From JAIFWV01 sp964580495 (lineage in GTDB: Bacteria > Patescibacteriota > Doudnabacteria > UBA920 > O2-02-FULL-48-8), in contig CAZOKE010000004.1 in assembly GCA_964580495.1 (NCBI GenBank), positions 1 through 49,664 on the forward strand: 49,664 nucleotides of DNA, given 5' to 3'. Below, in pieces: positions 38,433-46,316 of this stretch. The notes below the pieces were generated by a model, which saw only the letters and a program-made list of their open reading frames with translations, was not told the DNA's origin and did not search any database. Made by a program: the position numbers and the translations under genes. Numbering within the stretch: the first letter of the stretch is position 1; each line of letters starts with the position of its first letter.

Positions 38433-38507
38433 GGTGGGTGTGGGAGGGATCGAACCTCCGACCCTCTGCTTAAAAGGCAGGTGCTCTACCACTGAGCTAC
38501 ACACCCA
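38432..38507 (-). tRNA. tRNA-Lys (anticodon TTT)
   Basis: On the minus strand the gene reads TGGGTGT (acceptor), GTAGCTCAGTGGTAGAGC (D arm), an anticodon arm with loop CTTTTAA, GGTTCGATCC (T arm) and ACACCCA, followed by an encoded CCA. The acceptor stem pairs in all seven positions. The anticodon TTT reads lysine codons. A consensus promoter lies upstream (38556 to 38528). Confidence 0.95.
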
Positions 38508-38527
38508 AATTTACGAAATGCTCGAGT

Positions 38528-38556
38528 ATTATAACGATTTCTCTAGAATATTTCAA
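38528..38556 (-). promoter_or_regulatory. tRNA-Lys promoter
   Basis: TTGAAA (38556-38551) and TATAAT (38533-38528) on the minus strand are 17 bases apart. Confidence 0.8.
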
Positions 38557-38565
38557 GCCTAATGC

Positions 38566-38571
38566 TATAAT
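38566..38571 (+). promoter_or_regulatory. Extended -10 giving a leaderless message
   Basis: TGC-TATAAT ends 6 bases before the ATG at 38578, so transcription should start at or next to the start codon. Confidence 0.6.
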
Positions 38572-38577
38572 GCTTTT

Positions 38578-39261
38578 ATGCTCGAACGATTGCAAAAATA
38601 CATATCTTCAGCTGGAATTGCTTCCCGCAGGCATGCGGAGGAGTTGATTGTGGCTGGCAAGGTCAAGGTCAACGGCAAGATTGTCAGGGAACTTGGGACC
38701 AAAGTTGATCCGGATAAGGACAAGGTGGAAGTCGAAGGCAAAAAGACCCAGGTCCAAAATATGGTTTATATCATGATGAACAAACCGAAACGCTACATGA
38801 CCACGCGCAATGACCCGAGAAAGCGCAAAACGGTTTATGATTTATTGCCTCCGGAATTGCGAAATGTTGTTTGGCCCGTAGGCAGACTGGATTTCTTAAC
38901 CGAGGGCTTGCTGATATTTACCAACGATGGGGATTTGACCCAAATTCTGGCACATCCTTCCAAAGAACACGACAAAGAATACGAAGTCGTGCTTGATAAA
39001 GATATTTCGGAAGGACGGGTCCAGAAATTGCGCGAAGGAATGATAATCGAGGGCAAAAAGACAGCACCGGCCAAAGTCACTGTGGACGGCAAAACAGTCC
39101 ACATCACAATCCACGAAGGCTGGAATCGGCAAGTGCGAAAAATGTTCTCGGCTTTCGGTTATACTGTCCGAAGCCTTAAGCGAGTTCGCGTTGGAAAACT
39201 AAGGTTAGGGGATTTAAAAGTTGGAGAATATAAAACGATACAAAGAAAGGAGATAATATAA
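38578..39261 (+). CDS. rluB: Pseudouridine synthase of the RsuA/RluB family
   Basis: This 227-residue enzyme has an S4 RNA-binding domain (about residues 2-50: LERLQKYISSAGIASRRHAE) and a pseudouridine synthase domain with the catalytic Asp in GRLDFLTEGLLIFTNDG (about 101-117) and the motif KEYEVVLDKDI. It converts a uridine in rRNA to pseudouridine; the family includes RluB, RluE, RluF and RsuA, and the exact target site is not resolved from sequence. The message appears leaderless. Its stop overlaps the start of the next gene by one base. Confidence 0.88.
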   Translation: MLERLQKYISSAGIASRRHAEELIVAGKVKVNGKIVRELGTKVDPDKDKVEVEGKKTQVQNMVYIMMNKPKRYMTTRNDPRKRKTVYDLLPPELRNVVWPVGRLDFLTEGLLIFTNDGDLTQILAHPSKEHDKEYEVVLDKDISEGRVQKLREGMIIEGKKTAPAKVTVDGKTVHITIHEGWNRQVRKMFSAFGYTVRSLKRVRVGKLRLGDLKVGEYKTIQRKEII

Positions 39262-39512
39262 TGAGTGAACGAATTGAATTGCAACATCAAATTTTGGAAG
39301 ATTTGAAAATGCAAAAGAAGCAGTTGGAAAATAGATTTAGCGAAATCAACAAAGCTTATGAGGAATTAGACGTTAAACCTAAAGACACGTTAAGCCAAGA
39401 AGAGGTAGATGAAATGCAGAACTTAGCAAAGGAGCGGGAAAATTTAGTTTTGGAAATGTCAAAAATAGATACACAAATTATGGAGGTCAACAAAGACTCA
39501 GCAAATATTTAA
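39261..39512 (+). CDS. Small coiled-coil protein, unknown function
   Basis: This 83-residue highly charged helical protein reads ELQHQILEDLKMQKKQLENR and continues with heptad spacing to about residue 75. No signal peptide, Cys or motif is seen. The start codon overlaps the rluB stop (TAATG), so the two genes are coupled. The spacing and length suggest a two-helix hairpin, possibly a ribosome- or RNA-associated factor, but this is unproven. A terminator follows. Confidence 0.7.
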   Translation: MSERIELQHQILEDLKMQKKQLENRFSEINKAYEELDVKPKDTLSQEEVDEMQNLAKERENLVLEMSKIDTQIMEVNKDSANI

Positions 39513-39521
39513 TTATTTAGA

Positions 39522-39562
39522 AAAACAGCTTTTATGGTATAATATAAGGGCTGTTTTCTTTT
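39522..39562 (+). terminator. Rho-independent terminator with promoter-like loop
   Basis: AAAACAGC (39522-39529) and GCTGTTTT (39550-39557) pair and are followed by a T-rich tract. The loop contains TGG-TATAAT, an extended -10. Confidence 0.65.
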
Positions 39563-39584
39563 CTCAAATAAATATTTTTTTCAC

Positions 39585-39626
39585 CCTCACCCCCGACCTC
39601 TCTCCCTCGAACGGAGAGGGGAATCC
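39585..39626. repeat. CTCTCC/GGAGAG hairpin repeat
   Basis: A CACCCTCACCCCCGACC stretch precedes CCTCTCTCC and GGAGAGGGG arms. It resembles the repeat family upstream of the sortase and hrcA genes. Confidence 0.55.
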
Positions 39627-39643
39627 TATATTGTAGAAATCAT

Positions 39644-40885
39644 TTGAAACCACAAACAGAAGAAAAAAGAAATATAGTCATTCTCGGCGGCGGCTTTGCC
39701 GGAATCCGCTGCGCTTTGGATTTGGGGCATTTGCTGGCTTACGATGAACAATATGAAATTGTTTTAGTCGATAAGAAAGATTATCAGACATATTATTCGG
39801 GTTTGTATGAGGCAGCCACCACCGAACACGGGCTGGTCGAAGCCAAAAAAGTGAAGAGCACGGTTGCGATTCCTTTTGACGAAATTTTTGCGCATACGAA
39901 AGTCAAAGTTTTTAAAGCTTATATTGATTCAATCGATTTGGATAACGGCAAGGTTGTGACTGATTCGCGGATTTTGCCATTTGATTATTTGGTGGTGGCG
40001 ATGGGCAGTGTGGCGGATTTTTACGGCATTCCGGGTTTGGATAAATACAGCTTTACGCTAAAGAGTTTGGACGACGCGATCATGATACGGAACAGAGTCG
40101 AGGAATTAGTAACCAAAAAAGATGCAGCGACTTTTGTCATTGGCGGCGGCGGGTTTGCAGGAGCCGAGTTTGCCGGGGAGCTTTATAACCTCATCCATAA
40201 AGAGTGCGTACATCACGATAAAAATCCGGCAAATTTCAAGCTCATCGTGGTCGAAGGCGGTACGAACTATTTGCCGGGATTGCCTGAAAACGTTTCCAAG
40301 CAAGTTGGGCAGCGGTTGAGCTCAATTGGAATCGAAGCGAAATTTTCGACACTCGTCACAGAAGCTGGGAAAGATTATATTGTATTGAACAAAACCGAGA
40401 AAATATCCTGCGATTTGCTGGTCTGGACCGGAGGCGTGCGGTCATGCAAGATTCCGCTTTTGGATTGCGTTCTGGAATCCGATAAAAAAGATCGAGTCAT
40501 GGTCACGGATTTCCTGAATCTAAAAAAGTATCCCAATGTGTTTGTGGCCGGCGACAATGGCTGCTTTATCGATCCGGTCACAAAAAGGCCAGTGACCCAA
40601 ACCGCGCAGGAAGCGGTGCACCAGGCTAGATTAGTTTCTAAAAATATCTATCGACTAATCAAATTTAAACCGCTGCTGCCATACCATCCGGGCCCGATCA
40701 GGTTTGTGATTCCTGTTTCCGGCAAACATGCGATCCTCTATACTCCATACATCGTAGTCGGTGGATTTTTGGGCTGGCTCATCCGTCGTGCTGCTGACTT
40801 GCGCTATTTTTTGACAATACTCCCGATTACCAAAGCGTTTAGATTCTGGATTTTTGAAAATAGGATATTTATGAAAAATGATTGA
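39644..40885 (+). CDS. NDH-2-like FAD/NAD(P)-dependent oxidoreductase
   Basis: The 413-residue flavoprotein has two dinucleotide-binding folds: IVILGGGFAGIRCALDLG near residue 12 (FAD) and FVIGGGGFAGAEFAGELYNL near 163 (NAD(P)H). The FAD-contact segment VFVAGDNGCF comes near 300. The C-terminal part (about 370-413) has a hydrophobic, basic amphipathic stretch (GGFLGWLIRRAADLRYFL), typical of type II NADH dehydrogenases that sit on the membrane and reduce quinone. The start is read as TTG at 39644 because no in-frame ATG precedes the FAD motif. No SD is seen, and a TATATT lies 11 bases upstream. Confidence 0.82.
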   Translation: MKPQTEEKRNIVILGGGFAGIRCALDLGHLLAYDEQYEIVLVDKKDYQTYYSGLYEAATTEHGLVEAKKVKSTVAIPFDEIFAHTKVKVFKAYIDSIDLDNGKVVTDSRILPFDYLVVAMGSVADFYGIPGLDKYSFTLKSLDDAIMIRNRVEELVTKKDAATFVIGGGGFAGAEFAGELYNLIHKECVHHDKNPANFKLIVVEGGTNYLPGLPENVSKQVGQRLSSIGIEAKFSTLVTEAGKDYIVLNKTEKISCDLLVWTGGVRSCKIPLLDCVLESDKKDRVMVTDFLNLKKYPNVFVAGDNGCFIDPVTKRPVTQTAQEAVHQARLVSKNIYRLIKFKPLLPYHPGPIRFVIPVSGKHAILYTPYIVVGGFLGWLIRRAADLRYFLTILPITKAFRFWIFENRIFMKND

Positions 40886-40888
40886 TAG

Positions 40889-40977
40889 GAGCGGGTCCTG
40901 GCACGATTTTTACCCCGCACGTGCTCGTCCCTTACGGACTGCACGCGAGCGGGGTCCCCAAAATCGTGCCACCCGCT
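40889..40977. repeat. Long palindromic element (copy B of the CGGGTCCTG family)
   Basis: AGCGGGTcctGGCACGATTT (40890-40909) pairs with AAATCGTGCCACCCGCT (40961-40977) with the same cct bulge as copy A at 5276. Inner arms CCCCGC and GCGGGG, then CGTGC and GCACG, continue the pairing. The tip is a short loop with CCCTTACGGACT. It follows the NDH-2-like gene, and its frame is not a gene. No T run adjoins it. Confidence 0.8.
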
Positions 40978-41015
40978 TTAAATAGCATTTTTCACTGGAG
41001 AGGTGAGGGGATCAG

Positions 41016-41040
41016 CAGGCCAATTAAGCCTGTTTTTTTG
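41016..41040 (+). terminator. Rho-independent terminator
   Basis: CAGGC and GCCTG pair around CAATTAA, followed by eight T. Confidence 0.65.
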
Positions 41041-41106
41041 TTTGTAAGTACAATGGCACAGAAAATTAAACGGGATTAAATTTGTTGCAGAAGGAGTTTC
41101 AAATTT

Positions 41107-41832
41107 ATGAAAAACTTTTTGACTGCAATCCTAGCCGGATCAATGTTGTTTGTCTCAATGCCCACACTGGCCGCTTTCAGGACAAGTTTTAACGTCAGCA
41201 ATGTCGCCTTAAGCCAGACCGATCAAACCATGCCACCCTCTCTTAGCTTTGACCTGACTAATAATTTGGGTACGCGCAAGGTTTTGGCGGACGTGGAGCT
41301 ATATAGTTCATTTGGCACGCGGTTTGGCCAGTACGTGTTTGATAATGTAAGTTTCCATAAAGGCCAAACTCGCAACATTCAAATCACTCCAAATTTATTG
41401 CCGGCAGGAAATTATTTCTATTCTGTAGGCGTGTTCAACCGGAATTGGGGCAAGCGGATTGCTTGGTTTGATGCCGTGGCGTCGTTCAGCTTCCCAACTC
41501 AAGCCGGGCAGCAGATTTTTATGCGCGACATCCAGCGACCCAAACAGAATCTGACCCAAGGCACAGCATTTACCGTCACGCCGGATTTGATCAGTACTGC
41601 TGATATAAATAACGCGACCATTTATGTTTACCTAAACAGCAGCCAAAGCACTATAGCTTATGAGTCCAGTTGTCCAAATGTCAATTTTGTATCCGGGCAA
41701 GTCCAAGCTTGCGCTATGAATGCTCCGGGGACGTTGCCGGTTGGAAGTTACACTATATCAGTGCGAGTTTTTGATTCTGGAGGCAATCTGCTGCAGGAAT
41801 TCACGAACCAAGGCACAATAGTCATCCAGTAA
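41107..41832 (+). CDS. Secreted beta-sandwich protein, unknown function
   Basis: This 241-residue precursor has a signal peptide (MKNFLTAILAGSMLFVSMPTLAA). The mature part holds two Ig-like beta-sandwich halves: residues about 24-135 with LSFDLTNNLGTRKVLADVEL, and about 145-240 with FTVTPDLISTADINNATIYVY. Two Cys (near 196 and 207) may form a disulfide. SD AGAAGGAG precedes the start. The fold resembles the periplasmic sandwich domains of cell-surface proteins; no ligand can be named. It is monocistronic, with a terminator at 41832-41857. Confidence 0.7.
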   Translation: MKNFLTAILAGSMLFVSMPTLAAFRTSFNVSNVALSQTDQTMPPSLSFDLTNNLGTRKVLADVELYSSFGTRFGQYVFDNVSFHKGQTRNIQITPNLLPAGNYFYSVGVFNRNWGKRIAWFDAVASFSFPTQAGQQIFMRDIQRPKQNLTQGTAFTVTPDLISTADINNATIYVYLNSSQSTIAYESSCPNVNFVSGQVQACAMNAPGTLPVGSYTISVRVFDSGGNLLQEFTNQGTIVIQ

Positions 41833-41857
41833 GAGCTCGTATAGAGCTCTTTTTTTG
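41832..41857 (+). terminator. Rho-independent terminator
   Basis: AGAGCTC-type arms (41832-41838, 41844-41850) are followed by seven T. Confidence 0.7.
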
Positions 41858-41869
41858 TGCCCAAAAATT

Positions 41870-41878
41870 TGCTAGAAT
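41870..41878 (+). promoter_or_regulatory. Extended -10 promoter of dus
   Basis: TGC-TAGAAT ends 9 bases before the ATG at 41888, giving a leader of at most a few bases and no SD. Confidence 0.5.
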
Positions 41879-41887
41879 GTATCATCT

Positions 41888-42922
41888 ATGCAAAAAGGAT
41901 TTTGGGCAAAGTTAAAAAAACCGATTTTCGCGCTCGCACCCATGGCCAACGTCACGGATGCGGCTTTTCGATCGATTATCGCGCGTTACGGCAAACCGGA
42001 TGTGATGTGGACTGAGTTCGTGCCAGTGGATGGTTTGCTGTCCGAAGGGAAAAATAAGTTGTTGATTGATCTAAAGTATTCGGAAGCAGAGCGGCCGATT
42101 GTGGCGCAAATTTTTGGCGCCGTGCCGGAGCATTTCGAAAAAGTTTCCAAGATGCTGGTGGAATTGGGTTTTGACGGAATTGATATTAATATGGGCTGTC
42201 CGGACAAGGCTGTGCTTAAACAAAAAGCCGGAGCAGCGTGCATTAAAGATCCTAAATTAGCGCAGGAGATTATTGCCGCGGCTAAACAAGGGGCCGGAGA
42301 AATCCCGGTTTCGGTTAAAACCCGGCTTGGGTTTAATAAAGTCGAGATCGATAAATGGATACCAGCTTTGGCAGAAACTAAACCTGCGGCTATAACAATC
42401 CATCTGCGTACAGTCAAAGAGATGTCCAAGGTTGCAGCGCATTGGGATCTCATGCCTGAAATTGTCCAGATGCGAAACGAACTCGCAGCCGAAACACTTA
42501 TCCTCGGCAACGGTGATGTCATGAACCTGGAAGAAGCGGAACAGAAAGTTGCTGAAACCGGATGTGATGGCGTCATGTTCGGCCGCGCGATTTTTGGAAA
42601 TCCCTGGCTGTTTAGAAACATTGATCACCATCGCAATCCTGACGCAAGTCAGGATCTTAAAAAAAGAGATCCTGAATCAAGTTCAGGATTGCAAGTAAGT
42701 GAGCGTATGCGGGCCATGCTGGAGCATACAAAATTATTTGAGCAAGAATTTACCGGGATCAAGAATTTTGAAGTCATGAAAAAGCACTTCAAGGCTTATG
42801 TTAATGGATTTGACGGCGCGAAAGAGCTGCGTACCAAACTTATGGAAACAAAAAATTATGCGGAAGTAGAACAAATCGTGCTTGATCATTATCCTATTCT
42901 CAAGCAAAAGAGTCCTTCGTAA
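41888..42922 (+). CDS. dus: tRNA-dihydrouridine synthase
   Basis: This 344-residue flavoenzyme reduces uridines in tRNA D-loops with NADPH. It has the TIM-barrel signatures: the FMN-binding APMANVTDAAFR (about residues 17-28), AQIFGAVPEHF, the active-site Cys in GIDINMGCPDKAV (about 98-110), SVKTRLGF, and GVMFGRAIFGNPWLF (about 225-240). A 60-bp palindromic repeat (42633-42692) is inserted in frame between the barrel and the C-terminal helical domain, giving an extra segment around residues 250-268. Because the frame is kept the enzyme may still work. A bidirectional terminator is shared with topA. Confidence 0.93.
   Translation: MQKGFWAKLKKPIFALAPMANVTDAAFRSIIARYGKPDVMWTEFVPVDGLLSEGKNKLLIDLKYSEAERPIVAQIFGAVPEHFEKVSKMLVELGFDGIDINMGCPDKAVLKQKAGAACIKDPKLAQEIIAAAKQGAGEIPVSVKTRLGFNKVEIDKWIPALAETKPAAITIHLRTVKEMSKVAAHWDLMPEIVQMRNELAAETLILGNGDVMNLEEAEQKVAETGCDGVMFGRAIFGNPWLFRNIDHHRNPDASQDLKKRDPESSSGLQVSERMRAMLEHTKLFEQEFTGIKNFEVMKKHFKAYVNGFDGAKELRTKLMETKNYAEVEQIVLDHYPILKQKSPS
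42633..42692. repeat. Palindromic REP-like element inserted in frame in dus
   Basis: GCAATCCTGA...TCAGGATCTT and AGATCCTGA...TTCAGGATTGC form two hairpins that are together one large inverted repeat. It is 60 bp long, exactly 20 codons, and keeps the reading frame of dus. Confidence 0.85.
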
Positions 42923-42944
42923 TTTTTTAGTTTGGGAGAGAAAG

Positions 42945-42979
42945 ATAAAAAAGCCGACTCGCGAATGAGTCGGTTTTTA
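42945..42979. terminator. Bidirectional terminator between dus and topA
   Basis: GCCGACTC (42953-42960) and GAGTCGG (42966-42972) pair with A and T runs on both sides. Confidence 0.8.
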
Positions 42980-42980
42980 T

Positions 42981-45215
42981 TTATGTTTTGGCTTCAGCGG
43001 GCTGGGCTTCGCGCTCGTAGTCGCATTCTTTGTTCGAGCATTTGAGCACGCCCGAGCGGGGATCTATCATGAGCAGGTCGCCCGACTTGGGACATTTCTC
43101 TCCGGTGGGTTTGCCATTCATAAGGAATTTGCATTTCGGGTATTTGGAGCAGGAATAAAATATTCCGCGTTTGCTTTTTCGTTCCACCAATTCGCCTTCA
43201 CCGCACTTGGGGCAGGTGACACCAGTGCCTTTTTGGATTTTTTTGATGTTCTTGCATTCCGGATATCCGGAACACGCCAGGAAAGCGCCGAACCGGCCGA
43301 ATTTGACGACCATGGGCCGGCCACATTTTTCGCAAACTTCACCCGAGTTTTCATCGATCAATTTTTGTTCCTCCGGCATGGGCCTGGTGTATTTGCATTC
43401 CGGGTAGTTGGAGCAGGCGATAAATTTGCCGAACCGGCCGTGCTTGATGACAAGCGGATGGCCTGAGATGGGGCATTTTTCGTCCAGCTCTTCCACGTGC
43501 TTTTCAACCTCTTTTTCTTTGAGCTTCAAATTCTCATGGAACGGATCGTAGAATTCACGGATTACAGGAACCCATTCTTTGTCGCCATTGGCGACTCCGT
43601 CGAGCTCGTCTTCCATGCGTGCGGTAAATTGGTAATCCACGACTTTTGGAAAATGTTCAACCAGAATATCATTGACTATAAAGCCGATTTCGGTCGGGTG
43701 GAATTTTTTATCGATTTTTTGGACATAGTCGCGTTCCTGGATGGTAGAAATTGTCGGAGCATATGTTGAAGGGCGGCCAATGCCAAGTTCTTCCAAAGCT
43801 TTGATGAGGGATGCGTCGGTAAACCTTGGCGGCGGCTGTGTAAAGTGCTGCTTGGGCAAAATCTTCACGACTTTTGGTTTGTCGCCGGCTTTAAGTTCGG
43901 GCAGTAAACCTTCTTCCTCGATTTCTTCTTCGTCCGTGCCTTCCAAATAAACTTTCATGAACCCGTCAAACTTGATTGTCTGCCCGGTGGAGCGGAAAAT
44001 GTATTTTTTGTCGCCTTTGACTTCGGTATCAACAGATGTCGCGTCAAAAACCGCTTCCGGCATTTGAGTGGCAATAGTGCGTTTCCAGATTAAATCGTAC
44101 AAACGGTGCTGATTGCGGTCCAGATACTCCTTCATGCTTTCCGGATCACGCATAAGGTCGGTTGGCCGGATGGCTTCGTGAGCTTCTTGGGCGTTTTTTG
44201 ACCGCGCTGTGTATTTGCGCGGGGACGGCAGCAGATAATCTTTGCCGTATTTGTCTTTGATGGTTTCTTGAGCGGAGTTTAGGGCGAAATCAGAAAGATT
44301 TACCGAATCCGTGCGCATATAGGTTATAAGCCCGGTGTTGCCTTCCGGTAATTCGACGCCCTCATAAAGCTGCTGGGCGTACATCATGGTCTGCTTGGCG
44401 GAAAATCCCAGTTTGCGCGCGGCTTCCTGCTGCATGGTGGAGGTCGTGAATGGGGCAGCAGGGGAGCGCCTGACTTCTTTTTTTGTAACTTCTATAACTT
44501 CCGCCGGGCGGTTGCGCAAGTCGGAAATAATTTTATTGGCAGCGGTTTCGTTTTTGATCGAAAGTTTGTCTAAACTTTTGCTGTCGATTTTCGCGAGCTT
44601 GCCCAGGAAATTTGAATCTTTATTAAAAGTCGCTTCTATGCTCCAGTATTCTTCCGGTTTGAATTTTTGGATTTCGCGCTCGCGTTCAACTATCAACCGA
44701 ACAGCAACGGATTGTACGCGCCCGGCCGAAAGCCCGCGCCTGACCTTTTTCCAAAGGAACGGTGAGAGTTCGTAGCCGACCAGGCGGTCGAGGATGCGCC
44801 TTGCTTGCTGCGCATCCACCAAATGCAAATCAAGTTTCCGTGGGTTTTCCAAGGCTTCAGCGATCGCGGTTTTGGTGATTTCGTGAAAGGCGATGCGTTT
44901 GATGTCTTTTTCATCCAAATCCAAAGCCGAAAGCAAGTGCCAGGCGATAGCTTCGCCCTCACGATCTTCGTCAGTTGCCAATATCACTTCTGGCGCGTCT
45001 TTGGCCAGTTTTTTGAGTTCCGTAACTTTCTTTTTGGCTTTAGGCGGGACAACATAAGTTGGTTTAAAATCATGTTCAATATCAATTCCCATTTTGCTTG
45101 TGGGCAGGTCGCGGATATGACCAAAAGACGCCTCGACTTTGTATTTGCCGTCGAGGAATCGACTTATAGTTTTAGCTTTGGTGGGAGATTCGACTATGAC
45201 TAGTGTTTTGGCCAT
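42981..45215 (-). CDS. topA: DNA topoisomerase I (type IA)
   Basis: This 744-residue enzyme relaxes negative supercoils. It has the TOPRIM domain (LVIVESPTKAKTISRFL at the start, ATDEDREGEAIAWHLL near 80), the catalytic Tyr in GLITYMRTDSVNLSD near residue 295, and the HEAIRPT motif near 345. Four C-terminal zinc modules follow: CPISGHP...CSNYPEC, CEKCGRP...CSGYPEC, CPKCGEG...CSKYPKC and CPKSGDL...CSNKECD. The first and last lack one Cys (Ser in its place). Length and order are normal. It is the last of a minus-strand group with capA and dprA upstream. Confidence 0.96.
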   Translation of the reverse strand: MAKTLVIVESPTKAKTISRFLDGKYKVEASFGHIRDLPTSKMGIDIEHDFKPTYVVPPKAKKKVTELKKLAKDAPEVILATDEDREGEAIAWHLLSALDLDEKDIKRIAFHEITKTAIAEALENPRKLDLHLVDAQQARRILDRLVGYELSPFLWKKVRRGLSAGRVQSVAVRLIVEREREIQKFKPEEYWSIEATFNKDSNFLGKLAKIDSKSLDKLSIKNETAANKIISDLRNRPAEVIEVTKKEVRRSPAAPFTTSTMQQEAARKLGFSAKQTMMYAQQLYEGVELPEGNTGLITYMRTDSVNLSDFALNSAQETIKDKYGKDYLLPSPRKYTARSKNAQEAHEAIRPTDLMRDPESMKEYLDRNQHRLYDLIWKRTIATQMPEAVFDATSVDTEVKGDKKYIFRSTGQTIKFDGFMKVYLEGTDEEEIEEEGLLPELKAGDKPKVVKILPKQHFTQPPPRFTDASLIKALEELGIGRPSTYAPTISTIQERDYVQKIDKKFHPTEIGFIVNDILVEHFPKVVDYQFTARMEDELDGVANGDKEWVPVIREFYDPFHENLKLKEKEVEKHVEELDEKCPISGHPLVIKHGRFGKFIACSNYPECKYTRPMPEEQKLIDENSGEVCEKCGRPMVVKFGRFGAFLACSGYPECKNIKKIQKGTGVTCPKCGEGELVERKSKRGIFYSCSKYPKCKFLMNGKPTGEKCPKSGDLLMIDPRSGVLKCSNKECDYEREAQPAEAKT

Positions 45216-45260
45216 TTGCGTTTGATCTTATTAAAAAAATTCGTCGCGCCTTGGAGCCGA

Positions 45261-46316
45261 CTATCTAATTGTGCTGAAAAGTACTGGCCTTGTCAAGCCG
45301 ATTTTTTCTAAAATTTTTTTTGTTTCAGTTTCATCCGCCCATCTGGGGCAGCAAAAATTTTCTATAATTACCGGTTTTAATTCAATTTTTTGGAGAGAAA
45401 GTTTGTTGTTTTCATTTGTAAAAGTCATAGTCGCGGTTAGCCCTTCTTTGGTTTCCTCGCTCCACATTTGGTCAAATACGAAATTTCCCATGGCATAAAA
45501 TATCCAACCATTTTTATACTGCTCGACCGGCTCGACCCAATGCGGGTGGTTGCCTATGACCAAATCGGCACCGGAATCAACAGCAGTGTGGGCAAAATCT
45601 TTTTGGAAAGTGGTGGGCAGCCGCTGGTATTCGATTCCCATGTGGCTAGAGATGATAAGATAATCCACTTTTGGCCTAAGGCTTTTGATGTTTTCTGCTA
45701 ATTGCTTGAGATTTGTGCCGTAGCAAATATCTTTACCGGCGGGTCCTGTGTTGGTGCCATAAGTATAGGCCAAGAAACCAAATTTTATCCCGTTTTTGAA
45801 AATAATCCTGCCGCTATGGCAATCAGTTCCGGTGCCGATTGGGATTATGTTGTTTTTATTCAAAAGGTTTAAGGTATAAGCTACCCCCTCGGCGCCATTA
45901 TCCAAAGCATGATTGTTGGCGGTGGAGAGCACATTAAATCCAGCTTTGGTTAAGCCTGAAACCGCCTGCGGGTTGGCGTCGAACTTCAAGCTTTTGTCCA
46001 CATAATATGGCCCGCTCGAGCTGAAGGGCGACTCGAGATTGGCAAAAGCAATGTCGTTCTTTGACGTTTCAGCAAAAACATTTTGAAACGGCAAGGAAAA
46101 ATCATTTGCCGCCTCCATTTTGGCTTCCACGTTTCTAGAAAGCATAATATCGCCGGCGAAAAACAAGGTGGTGGTAGGTGGGTTGTAGGTGGTAGCGGCT
46201 GGTTTGGAATAACCGAAATTGTTTGTGCCCCAATTTATTTTGAATACAAAAAATAATGCTGTGAGGAACAGCACAATTAAAATCGCTAACCATAAAATTA
46301 TTTTGTTTTTGATCAT
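45261..46316 (-). CDS. CapA-family metallophosphatase-like protein (poly-gamma-glutamate synthesis type)
   Basis: This 351-residue protein has an N-terminal membrane anchor (about residues 5-27) and a CapA-type calcineurin-like fold outside the cell. Key motifs are LFFAGDIMLSRN (about 51-62), NLESPFSS, STANNHALDNGAEG (about 132-145) and GNHPHWVEPVEQY near 255. The Asp, Asn and His residues fit a metal site. Family members act in capsule or wall polymer formation. A heptamer repeat (46167-46197) is read in frame as AATTYNPPTTT between the anchor and the enzyme domain. It overlaps dprA by 4 bases. Confidence 0.85.
   Translation of the reverse strand: MIKNKIILWLAILIVLFLTALFFVFKINWGTNNFGYSKPAATTYNPPTTTLFFAGDIMLSRNVEAKMEAANDFSLPFQNVFAETSKNDIAFANLESPFSSSGPYYVDKSLKFDANPQAVSGLTKAGFNVLSTANNHALDNGAEGVAYTLNLLNKNNIIPIGTGTDCHSGRIIFKNGIKFGFLAYTYGTNTGPAGKDICYGTNLKQLAENIKSLRPKVDYLIISSHMGIEYQRLPTTFQKDFAHTAVDSGADLVIGNHPHWVEPVEQYKNGWIFYAMGNFVFDQMWSEETKEGLTATMTFTNENNKLSLQKIELKPVIIENFCCPRWADETETKKILEKIGLTRPVLFSTIR
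46167..46197. repeat. Heptamer repeat inside the capA-like gene
   Basis: Units of the type GGTGGTA, GGTGGGTT, GTAGGTG and GTAGCGG encode a Thr/Pro-rich linker between the anchor and enzyme domain. Confidence 0.6.

Noticed and set aside
40882..41079. 65-codon open frame after the NDH-2-like gene
   Set aside because: It reads through the palindromic element and the following terminator, and has no SD or recognisable protein.
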